DNA from: QHXW01 sp035280425 | GTDB lineage: Bacteria; Acidobacteriota; Terriglobia; Bryobacterales; Bryobacteraceae | Assembly (NCBI GenBank): GCA_035280425.1 | Contig: DATEFW010000026.1 | Location: forward strand, 1 to 64,000 | Reading direction: 5' to 3' | Length of the DNA stretch: 64,000 bases | Part shown: one piece after another, positions 1 through 8,690 of the stretch | How positions within the stretch are numbered: position 1 is the first letter of the stretch | How the letters are laid out: every line of letters starts with the position of its first letter | Notes under the pieces: model-generated | Databases searched by the model: none | What the model was told of the DNA's origin: nothing | Seen by the model: the letters and a program-made list of their open reading frames with translations, nothing else | Translations under genes and position numbers: made by a program

Positions 1-2
1 TG

Positions 3-536
3 ATGAGCGCCTCCGAGATCGACCGCACGCTCGTCCGCCTGGCCCACGAAATTCTGGAAAAAAGCGCCGACCTGGATAACCTGGCATTCGTGGGAATCAG
101 GCGCCGTGGCGTGCCGCTGGCGCAGCGCCTGGCCAACAAAATCGAAGCCCTGGAGCACCGCAAAGTTCCGGTGGGAATTCTGGATATCAATCTCTACCGC
201 GACGACCTGACCACGGTGGACATCCAGCCGGTCGTCGCCGCCACCGAGATTCCATTTTCCGTGCAAGGTAAAGATATCATCCTGATGGATGACGTGCTCT
301 ACACCGGCCGCACGGTGCGGGCGGCTTTAGACGCACTGTTCGATCATGGCCGTCCGGCGCGCGTCACGCTGCTGGCGTTCATCGACCGCGGCCACCGCGA
401 GCTGCCCATCGAAGCGAAATTCATCGGCCGTACGGTGCCCACCACAGACGACGAAATCATCGAAGTAAAATTTCAGGAGATCGACCAGACCGAAAAGGTG
501 CTGCTGGTCGAGCGAACGGCGGCGGAGACAGCCTGA
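3..536 (+). CDS. pyrR: PyrR bifunctional regulator / uracil phosphoribosyltransferase (5' end probably outside window)
   Basis: This is PyrR, the UMP-responsive attenuator of pyrimidine genes, which also has weak uracil phosphoribosyltransferase activity. The PRPP loop is clear (ILMDDVLYTGRTVRAA, about residues 92-107), as are the LYRDDL segment and the RGHRELPI stretch typical of the family. The visible protein is 177 residues. The frame is open back to base 1, and the family usually has a few more residues before this point, so the true start probably lies upstream. The stop is 3 nt before the pyrB start, so the two genes are an operon. The PyrR-binding leader expected upstream would be outside the window. 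Family identity is very secure; the regulatory role rests on the family and the operon context. Confidence 0.94.
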   Translation: MSASEIDRTLVRLAHEILEKSADLDNLAFVGIRRRGVPLAQRLANKIEALEHRKVPVGILDINLYRDDLTTVDIQPVVAATEIPFSVQGKDIILMDDVLYTGRTVRAALDALFDHGRPARVTLLAFIDRGHRELPIEAKFIGRTVPTTDDEIIEVKFQEIDQTEKVLLVERTAAETA

Positions 537-539
537 ATC

Positions 540-1472
540 ATGCTCGGACTGCTCGGCATCGAGGAACTCACGCGCGAGGAGGTCGAGGCTATTTTGGAGC
601 GGGCGCGCTTCTTCCAGCCTTTGCAGACCCAGCCGTTTAAGAAGCTGGACACGCTGCGCGGCAAGATGATCGTGAACCTGTTCTTCGAGGCCTCCACGCG
701 CACGCGCACGAGCTTCGAGATTGCCGCCAAGCGGCTCGGAGCCGACACGGTTTCGATCACCGCTTCCGGGTCTAGCGTTTCCAAAGGCGAATCTCTGGTC
801 GATACGCTGAACACCCTGGCAGCCATGCATCCGGACGCGATCGTTATGCGGCACTCGGCTTCCGGGGCGCCCCATTTTCTCGCGCGCCATCTGGCGATCC
901 CCATCGTAAATGCCGGTGACGGCACGCACGAGCATCCCACGCAGGCGCTGCTCGATGCCCTGACGATTCTCGACCGGCGGCCCGCCCTCGAAGGTCTGCG
1001 CGTGGCCATCATCGGGGACATCGCGCACAGCCGCGTGGCGCGGTCGAACGTGCATCTGCTCTCGAAATTTGGAGTCGACATCGTGCTGTGCGGCCCCGCC
1101 ACTATGCTGCCGGCGGAACTGGCTCAAATTGCGCCCGGAGTGGCTCTGACCAACGATATTCGCGAGGCTATCCAGCGCTCCGACGTGATCATGATGCTGC
1201 GCGTGCAACTGGAGCGGCAGCACGATCCGCCGCTGAGCGCCAGTGAATACTTTCAATTTTACGGACTTCGCCTCGAGCACTTGGCTCAGGCCAAGCCGGA
1301 CGCCATCGTCATGCATCCCGGGCCCATCAATCGCGGCCGCGAACTGGCGAGCGAGGTCGCCGATTTTCAACGTTCGGTCATCCTGAATCAGGTGGAAAAC
1401 GGTGTCGCCGTGCGTATGGCGGTGCTCGAGCGCATTGTGGGAGAGCGTGCAAATGCCGGCGGCGCACATTAA
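540..1472 (+). CDS. pyrB: Aspartate carbamoyltransferase catalytic subunit
   Basis: It joins carbamoyl phosphate and L-aspartate to carbamoyl-aspartate, the committed step of pyrimidine synthesis, in the cytoplasm. The carbamoyl-phosphate site is seen as ASTRTRTSF at about residues 51-59, followed by the SKGESL loop, the HPTQALLD motif and HPGPINRG near residue 260. The 310-residue length matches catalytic subunits. No pyrI regulatory subunit is seen nearby, and a dihydroorotase of the active type I class follows, as in bacteria where the two can form a complex. The ATG lies 3 nt after the pyrR stop, so translation is probably coupled. Confidence 0.97.
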   Translation: MLGLLGIEELTREEVEAILERARFFQPLQTQPFKKLDTLRGKMIVNLFFEASTRTRTSFEIAAKRLGADTVSITASGSSVSKGESLVDTLNTLAAMHPDAIVMRHSASGAPHFLARHLAIPIVNAGDGTHEHPTQALLDALTILDRRPALEGLRVAIIGDIAHSRVARSNVHLLSKFGVDIVLCGPATMLPAELAQIAPGVALTNDIREAIQRSDVIMMLRVQLERQHDPPLSASEYFQFYGLRLEHLAQAKPDAIVMHPGPINRGRELASEVADFQRSVILNQVENGVAVRMAVLERIVGERANAGGAH

Positions 1473-1538
1473 AGACTTTATTGGGTTCGGGTCTCGGCTC
1501 AAAAGACCGGGGGCCGGCTCCGGCGAAGGGCTCGCGTG

Positions 1539-2837
1539 ATGGCCAGTTTGCTCATCAAGAACGGCCGCGTCATCGACCCATCCTCGAAGTTCGACGCCAT
1601 AGCGGATGTGTTGATCGAAAATGGCCGTATCCACACGGTCGGGACCAATCTGGCGTCGCCAAACGGCGCCGGGATCTTCGATGCCTCCGGCATGGTCGTC
1701 GCGCCGGGTTTCATCGACATGCATGTGCACCTCCGCGAGCCGGGCATCGAACATTCCGAAACCATCGAAACCGGCGCTCGTGCCGCGGCGGCGGGTGGTT
1801 TCACTTCCATCTGCTGCATGCCCAACACTTTACCGGTGAACGACAACGCGACGGTCACCAGTTACATCATCGAGCGGTCCCGCCAGCATGCTGTGGTCAA
1901 TGTGTTTCCCATCGGCGCGATCACCAAATCGAGCGCCGGCGAGGAGCTTGCCGCCATCGGGTCCATGAAGAACGCTGGCATTGTAGCCATTTCCGATGAC
2001 GGCCAGCCGGTCATGAATGCGCGGGTCATGCGCCGCGCTATGCAGATGGCTCGGTCGTTCAACCTGCCGGTGATCGACCATTGCGAAGATCTGCACCTGA
2101 GCGCCGGCGGCAACATGCATGAAGGCGTGCAATCTACGCGCCTCGGCCTGCGCGGTATCCCTTCCTGCTCCGAAGATGTCATGGTGGCTCGCGACATTCT
2201 GCTGGCTGAATCGACCGGCGCCCGCTTCCACGTCGCGCACATTTCGTCTCGCCGCTCGGTCGATATGGTCAAGTTCGCCAAAAAGCAGGGTTTAGCGGTC
2301 ACCTGCGAGGCCACGCCGCACCATTTCGCACTAAGTGATTCTCAGATAACAGCTTACGACAGCAGCTTCAAGATGAAGCCTCCGGTGCGCTCCGAATGCG
2401 ACGTGGCGGCGGTCATCGACGGCATCGTTTCCGGCACCGTGGACGCGATCGCCACCGACCACGCCCCCCACCCGGGCAGTGAAAAGATGCAGGAATTCGA
2501 GAAATGCCCATTTGGAATCATTGGGTTAGAAACAGCCCTGGGGCTGGCGCTCGATAAGCTCTTCCACTCTGGCAAAATCCAGCTCCCGCGCCTGGTTGAG
2601 CTTTTCACCACCGGCCCGGCTCGGATCCTGGGCCTCGACCGCGGAACGCTCGCCGCCGGCGCACCGGGCGACGTCTCGATTTTCGACACCGAAACTCCCT
2701 GGACCTACGACGTAAACCAGTCGCACTCGAAAAGCAAGAACACGCCGTTCGACGGGTGGACTTTTCGGGGAGGACCCGTGGCGACAGTCGTGAACGGCGC
2801 GGTTATATGGCGCCGCGGCGCGAGTGAAACAATGTAG
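1539..2837 (+). CDS. pyrC: Dihydroorotase, type I
   Basis: This zinc amidohydrolase interconverts carbamoyl-aspartate and dihydroorotate. The metal-binding HVHLREPG motif sits at about residues 62-69, later ligands lie in ATPHHFALSD and the catalytic aspartate in ATDHAPH near residue 305. The ligands are present, so this is an active type I enzyme of normal length (432 residues), not a PyrC-like pseudo-subunit. A GTG one codon earlier (1536) is a possible alternative start; AAGGG at 1526-1530 serves either. It is third in the pyrR-pyrB-pyrC operon, 66 nt after pyrB. The 175 bp downstream hold three GTACT boxes but no obvious terminator. Confidence 0.96.
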   Translation: MASLLIKNGRVIDPSSKFDAIADVLIENGRIHTVGTNLASPNGAGIFDASGMVVAPGFIDMHVHLREPGIEHSETIETGARAAAAGGFTSICCMPNTLPVNDNATVTSYIIERSRQHAVVNVFPIGAITKSSAGEELAAIGSMKNAGIVAISDDGQPVMNARVMRRAMQMARSFNLPVIDHCEDLHLSAGGNMHEGVQSTRLGLRGIPSCSEDVMVARDILLAESTGARFHVAHISSRRSVDMVKFAKKQGLAVTCEATPHHFALSDSQITAYDSSFKMKPPVRSECDVAAVIDGIVSGTVDAIATDHAPHPGSEKMQEFEKCPFGIIGLETALGLALDKLFHSGKIQLPRLVELFTTGPARILGLDRGTLAAGAPGDVSIFDTETPWTYDVNQSHSKSKNTPFDGWTFRGGPVATVVNGAVIWRRGASETM

Positions 2838-3012
2838 GAAACTTAACAAAACTTCGGTCGAAAAAGCATCGGGTACTAGACAGTACTGGTAACGCGCGGT
2901 ACTTCACATTCCTCTTTCTTTTCTAAGTGATCCAACAGCACGCAAACGAGTTGCACTAGGAACCAAAATTGCTTAAAGCGTTTCGCACTCGGATCAAGGA
3001 GGAGATTTGAAG

Positions 3013-3813
3013 ATGCGTTCAAAGACAAAAGTAACCGTGCTTTTGGCATGTGCGGCTTTCCTGTTCGCGCTGCCGGCTATGGCAGACCCAGTCCAAGTTT
3101 TTGTCGGGTATGCGGACAACCTTCGGGCCAGCGGGTTCTTTCCGAACCCGTGGGCTGGATCGGCGGGCGTTGTGTTTTCGGGACAGGATGGCAGCACTTT
3201 ACAACTCGACTCGGGTGCTGTACGGATCGACAACACAAGCGCAAACTCCATTACCATCAGTAATTTGACAATCAAGCTGAACGGTGGCGCGCAGACGGCA
3301 GCGTTGTGGGGGCCGATGACCCTTCTTCCTGGCCAGGTCGGGATATTCGACCAGACCACCCAGTTCAACCTGGATACGAGCGATTTTGGCTTTATGGGGG
3401 CCTTCCCGAACAATTCTCTGCTGTACCCCAACAATTTCCTCGGCAACGGTAATACCAGCCTGATTGGGGGCTGTTCCAGTTCCGCCACGCTCATCGCCGC
3501 AGCGGGTCAAACGACCAACTGCAACGCCGCCATACCGGTAGTGTCCTTCACGGTACACGACAACGTCACTTCAACCGACACGCCGTTCAGTTTTAATGAC
3601 ACGGGACACATTCTGGACACCGGCGCCTGGGACTTCGTGAATAACGGCGCCTTTGGCGAAGATGGCAACGAGTCGATCAACTGGAATGTCATCGGCGGAA
3701 CTCCCAACCGGGGCGGCTCGCAGGTTCCGGAGCCGTCGAGCATCGCGCTGTTCGGCACGAGCCTGCTTGGCTGTGTCGCACTGCTTCGACGGAAGTTGCG
3801 CAAACAGAACTAA
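3013..3813 (+). CDS. PEP-CTERM sorting-domain secreted protein
   Basis: A secreted protein of unknown role, about 266 residues. It begins with a signal peptide (basic N-terminus, hydrophobic segment, likely cleavage after ALPAMA). It ends with a PEP-CTERM tripartite tail: VPEPSS, a short hydrophobic stretch (about 20 residues) and a basic RRKLRKQN end. PEP-CTERM proteins are processed by an exosortase and usually sent to the surface or an exopolysaccharide matrix; no exosortase gene is in this window. The middle is Asn/Ser/Thr-rich and beta-like with no recognised enzyme motif. The ATG at 3013 has AAGGAGG ten nt upstream; an in-frame TTG at 3007 is less likely. A strong terminator follows at 3841, so it appears monocistronic. 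Confidence 0.86.
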   Translation: MRSKTKVTVLLACAAFLFALPAMADPVQVFVGYADNLRASGFFPNPWAGSAGVVFSGQDGSTLQLDSGAVRIDNTSANSITISNLTIKLNGGAQTAALWGPMTLLPGQVGIFDQTTQFNLDTSDFGFMGAFPNNSLLYPNNFLGNGNTSLIGGCSSSATLIAAAGQTTNCNAAIPVVSFTVHDNVTSTDTPFSFNDTGHILDTGAWDFVNNGAFGEDGNESINWNVIGGTPNRGGSQVPEPSSIALFGTSLLGCVALLRRKLRKQN

Positions 3814-3840
3814 ACCGTAGATCATTCTTCACTCCTGAGT

Positions 3841-3883
3841 AACGGCCGCCGCTACCTTCTCCGCGGCGGCCGTTTTGTTTTTT
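3841..3883 (+). terminator. Intrinsic terminator after the PEP-CTERM gene
   Basis: A perfect 12-bp stem (3841-3852 pairing with 3863-3874) closes a 10-nt loop and runs into a T-tract interrupted by one G (TTTTGTTTTTT). It starts 27 nt after the PEP-CTERM stop codon and is the clearest rho-independent terminator in the window. Confidence 0.92.
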
Positions 3884-3921
3884 ACCCCCGCCTGCCGAAG
3901 TGCTATCTTTGTTCTTTCCCG

Positions 3922-5541
3922 ATGACCACACAGCTTGCGTGCGCTACGGCGGCGCTCGCGGCCGCCACAGCGATTTTCGGCCAGCAGCCGGGGATCGACC
4001 GCATTCGCATCACCGATCTCCAGGCCGATTTGACGTTCCTGGCCTCCGATGCGCTGGAGGGCCGCCGCTCGCTCGACCGCGGCTCCGAAGTCGCCATCCA
4101 GTTCCTGGCCGCCGAGTTCGCCAAAGCCGGGTTGAAGCCGCTCGTGGGAGATTCGTATCTTCAGCCGGTACCGCTTGTCGAATACCGCGTCGATCCGAAC
4201 GAATCCGGCCTGACTATTGAGCGCGGATCATCACGGCACGTTGAAAAACACGGCGTGGATTTTTTCGGCGGCTCGCCGTTTGAGGCGAGCGCCGCCGGGC
4301 CGGTGGCGTTCGCGGGCTATGGCATCACGGCGCCGGAATTCGGCTACGACGATTACGCGAATCTCGATGCTCGCGGCAAGATCGTGCTGGTCTTCGAGCA
4401 CGAGCCGCAGGAGAACGATCCCAACTCGATCTTCAACGGCCTGGGGAACACGCGCTATGCGAACGACCTGGTCAAGATGTCGATTGCCAAGAAGCACGGG
4501 GCAATTGGCATCTTGTTCGTCGCGGAGCCTAACCGGAAACATCCGTCCGGGCAGGAGCGCGTGGCGCGCGTTCCCGGCAGCACGCTGCGGGCGCGGAGGC
4601 TTGCGCCGCAGGCATTAGCGGACCACGAAGACAGACTCCCGGCGTTTTCGGTTAGCGATGCCGTGGCCGTTGAGCTGCTGGCTGCCAGCGGAAAAAAGCC
4701 GGGCGAGCTGCAGGCCGCCATCGATCAAACACTCAAGCCCGTTTCTCAGGTCCTTCCGGATACGCGGGCCGAGATGCGCGTGGTGCTCTCGGAACAGCGC
4801 CGCGGAATTTCGTATAACGTCATCGGCATGGTCGAAGGCAGCGATCCGGCACTCAGGAACGAAACCATCGTGTTCACGGCGCACTACGATCATGACGGCG
4901 CCTTCGACGGCAGCATCCGGCACGGCGCGGACGACAACGGCTCGGGCACCGTGGGCGTGACGGAACTGGCGCGGGCCTTCGCCGCCAGCCCTGAAAAACC
5001 CAAACGGTCGCTGCTGTTTGCGATTTTCGCCGCCGAAGAGCGCGGCCTGCTTGGCTCGTATTACTACGCCGCGCATCCTTTGCGCCCGCTCGATACCACG
5101 CGGGCCGTGATCAATTTCGACATGATCGGCCGCAACGAAACGCCGAGCCGGCAGACCGAAGGGCTGATCGACATCGCGCCGGACACTTCAAATGAATTGA
5201 ACCTGATCGGCACGATCAACAGCCCCGCATACCGCGCTGCCGTCGAGCACGAAAACGAATATGTCGGCCTCAAGCTCAATTACAAATGGGACCGCGACGC
5301 CGCACTGAACATTTTTCAACGCAGCGATCAGTTTCCATTTTCACTGCACGATATACCCGCGGTCTGGTGGTTCACCGGCTTTCATCCCGACTACCACCAG
5401 CCGACCGACACCGTAGAAAAAATCAACTTCATCAAAATGCAAAAAATCTTACGTCTTGCTTACCTGACTGGATGGGAATTCGCCAACGCATCGGCGACAC
5501 CAAAGTTCATCGAGCGGCCCATGGGCGGCGGCGCGCGATGA
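3922..5541 (+). CDS. M28-family zinc aminopeptidase with PA-type insert, exported
   Basis: A predicted exported metallopeptidase of 539 residues that would release N-terminal residues from peptides. An N-terminal hydrophobic Ala-rich stretch ending near FGQQP suggests a signal peptide. Residues about 110-270 resemble a PA-domain insert. The M28 metal centre is complete: AHYDHDG, ADDNGSG, AAEERG (catalytic and ligand Glu), FDMIGR and, near the C-terminus, HPDYHQPTDT. Substrate preference cannot be read from sequence. Its stop overlaps the start of the next gene in an ATGA, so the two are translationally coupled. The start at 3922 is the first ATG; no strong Shine-Dalgarno is visible. Confidence 0.93.
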   Translation: MTTQLACATAALAAATAIFGQQPGIDRIRITDLQADLTFLASDALEGRRSLDRGSEVAIQFLAAEFAKAGLKPLVGDSYLQPVPLVEYRVDPNESGLTIERGSSRHVEKHGVDFFGGSPFEASAAGPVAFAGYGITAPEFGYDDYANLDARGKIVLVFEHEPQENDPNSIFNGLGNTRYANDLVKMSIAKKHGAIGILFVAEPNRKHPSGQERVARVPGSTLRARRLAPQALADHEDRLPAFSVSDAVAVELLAASGKKPGELQAAIDQTLKPVSQVLPDTRAEMRVVLSEQRRGISYNVIGMVEGSDPALRNETIVFTAHYDHDGAFDGSIRHGADDNGSGTVGVTELARAFAASPEKPKRSLLFAIFAAEERGLLGSYYYAAHPLRPLDTTRAVINFDMIGRNETPSRQTEGLIDIAPDTSNELNLIGTINSPAYRAAVEHENEYVGLKLNYKWDRDAALNIFQRSDQFPFSLHDIPAVWWFTGFHPDYHQPTDTVEKINFIKMQKILRLAYLTGWEFANASATPKFIERPMGGGAR

Positions 5542-7535
5542 TGCGCCGGGTTATTCTTGCCGGTTTGGCGCTGGCCTGGGGCCTTTTCGCCGCAACCGAA
5601 GTTCCACTGGATAAGCTCGAACATGAAATCGAGCGCGTTTCAGCGATCGCCGGCGGCACCGTGGGCGCAAGTGCGATCCATCTCGAGACCGGCCGCAAAG
5701 TCTCGTTCCATGGCGACGAACGGTTTCCCATGGCCAGCACGTTCAAAATTCCGGTCGCCGTTCAATTGCTGCATCGCGTGGATCAGGGCGAGATCAAACT
5801 CGATCAGATGGTGGACCTGCATGCTTCCGATCTCCATCCCGGAAGCGGCACCCTCACGGAACTATTCAGCAAGCCCGGCGTCTCGCTTTCGGTCCGGAAC
5901 CTGATGGAGCTGATGCTGCTGATCAGCGACAATACGGCCGCGGACCTCCTGCTCCGGCTGGCCGGGGGACCGGAGGCGGTGACCGCGCGGATGCGCTCGC
6001 TCGGGATCACCGGTATCAGCGTCAACCGTCCCACGGCGCTGCTGATTGCGGACTGGCGCGGTGCGGCGAAATTGCCGCCGGAAAAAGAGTGGTCGCCCGA
6101 GATGTGGCCGAAAGTGCTGGACGCCGTTCCGGAGGCCGATCGCAAAAAAGCTGCCGCGGAATTCGACCGCGACGCGCGCGATACCGCCACTCCCGACGCC
6201 ATGAGCACGCTGCTTTCGCGCATCTGGCGTAAGGATCCGGAGGTGATGAAGCCCGCATCGGCCGATCTGCTGCTGGATATTCTGCGCCGCTGCCAAACCG
6301 GCGAAGCGCGTTTGCGAGGAATTCTTCCGGAAGGCACGGAGGTGGCGCACAAGACTGGATCGATCGGCGGCACGACCAATGACACGGGCATCATTACGCT
6401 GCCATACGGCGCGGGCCATGTGGCCGTTAGCGTTTTTGTGAAGTCGTCCGACAAACCTGTGGCCCAACGGGAGCGCGGGATCGCCCAGATTGCGCGATCG
6501 GCTTACGATTTCTTTCTGTTCGAAAGCCGGTGGCTGGGCGCGCTTGATTACGACAATATGGCCGAGCGCATCGTAACGGCGCTCAAGCCTGCGCGCGGAG
6601 AGCGCGTGATGTTCGGCGGCGACCCGGATTATTTCCAGCAATTGATTGCGCCTCTGCGCAAGCGCCTGAGCGAGGCGGGCGTCACGGAGGCGAAGAACCT
6701 TGCGTCGGCCGATATTTATCTCTGGCTGCCTCTCAAAAAGCGCGTGATCTCGCCCGAAGAGCGGGAAAGTTTGACTGCATGGCTGGAAAAAGGCGGGATG
6801 CACCGCGAGATTCACTTTCATTGGGCGGAAGGGTCGGTGGATGCCGATGGCCTTCCCGGCGTGCATACTCCGGCGCTCGACGCGGTGTACCAGGACGCTC
6901 TGGATATCGATTACGAGGCGCTTTCGGCCGAACAGGATCGGGCCATCAAGCTGCTGCGCTCGGGCACGGTGCGCGTGAAGACGCCGGAGGGCACTGACGT
7001 CAGTTTCCGCGTTGGCGTGCGCCCGTTTAATAAGCAGGACGGCAACGCATCGCCGCGGCGCATGCGCACTGCGCGAGTGCGTGTGGACCGCGAAATCGAA
7101 CTGCCGGCGGGCGTGCTGCGTGTCGCGCCTATTGAAGAGAGCGTAAACGGCGTGATTGTGATTCCCAGCGCGCGTTTTCCGCAGGGCGTGGCCAAAAATC
7201 TCAAGCTCGAAATCCAGCATGGCGATATTACCAGCATGTCGGCGGGCGCGAACCTGGCTGCAGCGGAAGCAGCTTTCACCGCGGCCGGCGATGCCGCTTA
7301 CCGGTTCCGCGAATTCGGCCTGGGTTTTAATCCGAAGCTGGAAAATCCGGTCGCCGGCTCGACCTTGGCCTACTACGGCTACGGCGCGGGTGTGGTCCGG
7401 ATGAGCGTCGGCAATAACACCGAGCTCGGCGGAAAGGTAAAAGGCGATTTCGTCCGCTGGTTTTTCTTTCCGGATGCCACGGTCGAGGTGAAGGGGCACG
7501 CGCTGGACGATCGCGGGAAGCTAAATGCCGAATGA
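5538..7535 (+). CDS. Fusion of class A beta-lactamase-like serine hydrolase and M29-like aminopeptidase domain
   Basis: A 665-residue exported protein. After a signal peptide, residues about 25-325 carry the class A beta-lactamase motifs STFK (67-70), SDN (130-132) and KTGS (272-275). The stretch between SDN and the RDTATP motif is about 35 residues longer than in classical enzymes, and no ExxxN omega-loop can be aligned with confidence, so hydrolysis of beta-lactams is uncertain. Residues about 330-665 resemble the C-terminal part of M29/COG2309 aminopeptidases (APIEESVNGVI, REFGLGFNP), but the usual metal-binding histidines near the end are not seen. It overlaps the M28 peptidase by 4 nt and the RraA-like gene by 11 nt. 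A role in peptide or cell-wall turnover is possible; this is inference. Confidence 0.84.
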   Translation: MMRRVILAGLALAWGLFAATEVPLDKLEHEIERVSAIAGGTVGASAIHLETGRKVSFHGDERFPMASTFKIPVAVQLLHRVDQGEIKLDQMVDLHASDLHPGSGTLTELFSKPGVSLSVRNLMELMLLISDNTAADLLLRLAGGPEAVTARMRSLGITGISVNRPTALLIADWRGAAKLPPEKEWSPEMWPKVLDAVPEADRKKAAAEFDRDARDTATPDAMSTLLSRIWRKDPEVMKPASADLLLDILRRCQTGEARLRGILPEGTEVAHKTGSIGGTTNDTGIITLPYGAGHVAVSVFVKSSDKPVAQRERGIAQIARSAYDFFLFESRWLGALDYDNMAERIVTALKPARGERVMFGGDPDYFQQLIAPLRKRLSEAGVTEAKNLASADIYLWLPLKKRVISPEERESLTAWLEKGGMHREIHFHWAEGSVDADGLPGVHTPALDAVYQDALDIDYEALSAEQDRAIKLLRSGTVRVKTPEGTDVSFRVGVRPFNKQDGNASPRRMRTARVRVDREIELPAGVLRVAPIEESVNGVIVIPSARFPQGVAKNLKLEIQHGDITSMSAGANLAAAEAAFTAAGDAAYRFREFGLGFNPKLENPVAGSTLAYYGYGAGVVRMSVGNNTELGGKVKGDFVRWFFFPDATVEVKGHALDDRGKLNAE

Positions 7536-8190
7536 CGGCGGCCTGAGCCTGGTCGAGCGTCTTGCGGCCATTCCTTACACCGGCGCAATCAATGACATTC
7601 TGGACGAGATGGGATACTCGCACCAGGTTTTGCCGGCCGAGATTCAGGCGCTCCAACCGGGCCAGACGCTCGCAGGCCGCGCGCTGACGGCCGTGGGCGA
7701 GCGTGCCGCGGGCCGCGAACGCGACGATTATTTTCGGCCCTTCCTCACCATGCTGGGATCGGTCGGCCAGGGCGACGTGGTGATAAGCCAGCCAAACGAT
7801 CATTCCATCGCGCATTTCGGCGAGCTGTCGGCGGAAACGGCGAAGCATCGCGGCGGCCGAGGCGCGGTGATCGACGGCGGCATACGCGATGTCGATTATA
7901 TTCTCAAGCTCGGATTTCCGATTTTCGCGCGGTACCGCACGCCGCAGGATATCGTGGGACGCTGGCGCCTGGTCGATTACAACGTGCCCATCACGATCGG
8001 TGAAGTCAGCATCGAGCCGGGCGACCTGGTGGCGGGCGATCGCGATGGCGTGATCGTGATTCCGCAGGCGGTTGCCGAAGAAGTGATCGCCAAAGCCGAA
8101 GAGGTCGTGCGCGCCGAGGACGCCGTGCGGCAGGCGATTCTGGGCGGAATGCACCCGGTTAAGGCTTACGAGAAGTTCGGACGGTTTTGA
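7525..8190 (+). CDS. RraA-like family protein (HMG aldolase / demethylmenaquinone methyltransferase-like)
   Basis: A 221-residue cytoplasmic protein of the RraA fold. It shows the GGRGAVIDGGIRDVD segment and the late VAGDRDGVIVIP stretch, both typical of the family. Members include 4-hydroxy-4-methyl-2-oxoglutarate/oxaloacetate aldolases and the RNase E inhibitor RraA; many genomes mislabel them as menaquinone methyltransferases. With no RNase E partner in view, a divalent-metal aldolase or lyase role is more likely, but the substrate is unknown. It starts inside the end of the beta-lactamase fusion gene (11-nt overlap) and so belongs to the same transcript as the M28 peptidase. Confidence 0.88.
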   Translation: MPNDGGLSLVERLAAIPYTGAINDILDEMGYSHQVLPAEIQALQPGQTLAGRALTAVGERAAGRERDDYFRPFLTMLGSVGQGDVVISQPNDHSIAHFGELSAETAKHRGGRGAVIDGGIRDVDYILKLGFPIFARYRTPQDIVGRWRLVDYNVPITIGEVSIEPGDLVAGDRDGVIVIPQAVAEEVIAKAEEVVRAEDAVRQAILGGMHPVKAYEKFGRF

Positions 8191-8449
8191 CAGCCTTTAC
8201 TTTCCACGCGCGCCGTTATATTCTCGCCGTTCCCAGGAGCAGCTTCGTCGGCTCGCTGATAGCGCTCCATCCATTCACTAAGGTGCTTGTGCTGCGCCTG
8301 CCGTACGGCGCCACGCGGCGCGGGCGAAAAATTGTGAAAGAGCACGGCGGCCGGACGACAGCGGCGGAGGTGTTAGACGCCTTGCCGAAGCCAAAGGAGT
8401 ACACCAGGACGGAAAAGCAATGAACAGCCGGCGTGAATCCCGGCCGGTG

Positions 8450-8637
8450 CACCCTCGTTGCGGCGCAAACAAGTGCTATCGGCAGATTGAGAAGGTCATT
8501 AGGAAGGCGTTGGAGTGGATGCCAGCCAACGGCACGCACTGGAGAGCGAAGCTGATGGCCGCCGAGATGGGTTGGAGTTCAGGACACTGTGAGCTCATAT
8601 TCGGCAATCTTCACGGGCGCGCGCCGACCAAGTGTAC
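8450..8637 (+). mobile_element. Fragment of an IS630-family transposase
   Basis: Reading the frame that passes through 8420 gives IEKVIRKALEWMPANGTHW, then AKLMAAEMGWSS and IFGNLHGRAP. This matches the helix-turn-helix linker of IS630/Tc1-type transposases (the part usually read as a TPxxATHWS...MA...GLS...W..FGL pattern). Nothing of the DDE catalytic domain follows: the frame continues into the opposite-strand membrane protein gene. No terminal inverted repeats were found. The surrounding 8191-8690 otherwise holds no convincing gene; a 78-codon frame from a TTG at 8187 matches nothing recognised. Confidence 0.6.
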
Positions 8638-8690
8638 TTCTGAACAGAACCCGACTGCCGACGCTTCCCCGCGGGGAAAATGGCGGGCGC

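Noticed and set aside
327..1754. Long minus-strand open frame (475 codons) opposite pyrR-pyrB
   Set aside because: It is a frame shadow in GC-rich DNA; the plus strand carries clear PyrR and PyrB motifs and the minus-strand product has no recognisable domain.
5538..6530. Beta-lactamase-like domain as an acquired antibiotic-resistance gene
   Set aside because: It is embedded in a coupled chromosomal operon, fused to a peptidase-like domain and has an atypical omega-loop region; no mobile element flanks it directly.
5862..7499. 545-codon minus-strand frame opposite the beta-lactamase fusion gene
   Set aside because: His/Arg-rich composition and no ribosome binding site; it is the complement of real plus-strand coding sequence.
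8187..8423. 78-codon frame from a TTG overlapping the RraA-like stop
   Set aside because: TTG start without Shine-Dalgarno, no recognised motif, adjacent to an IS630 relic; probably chance.
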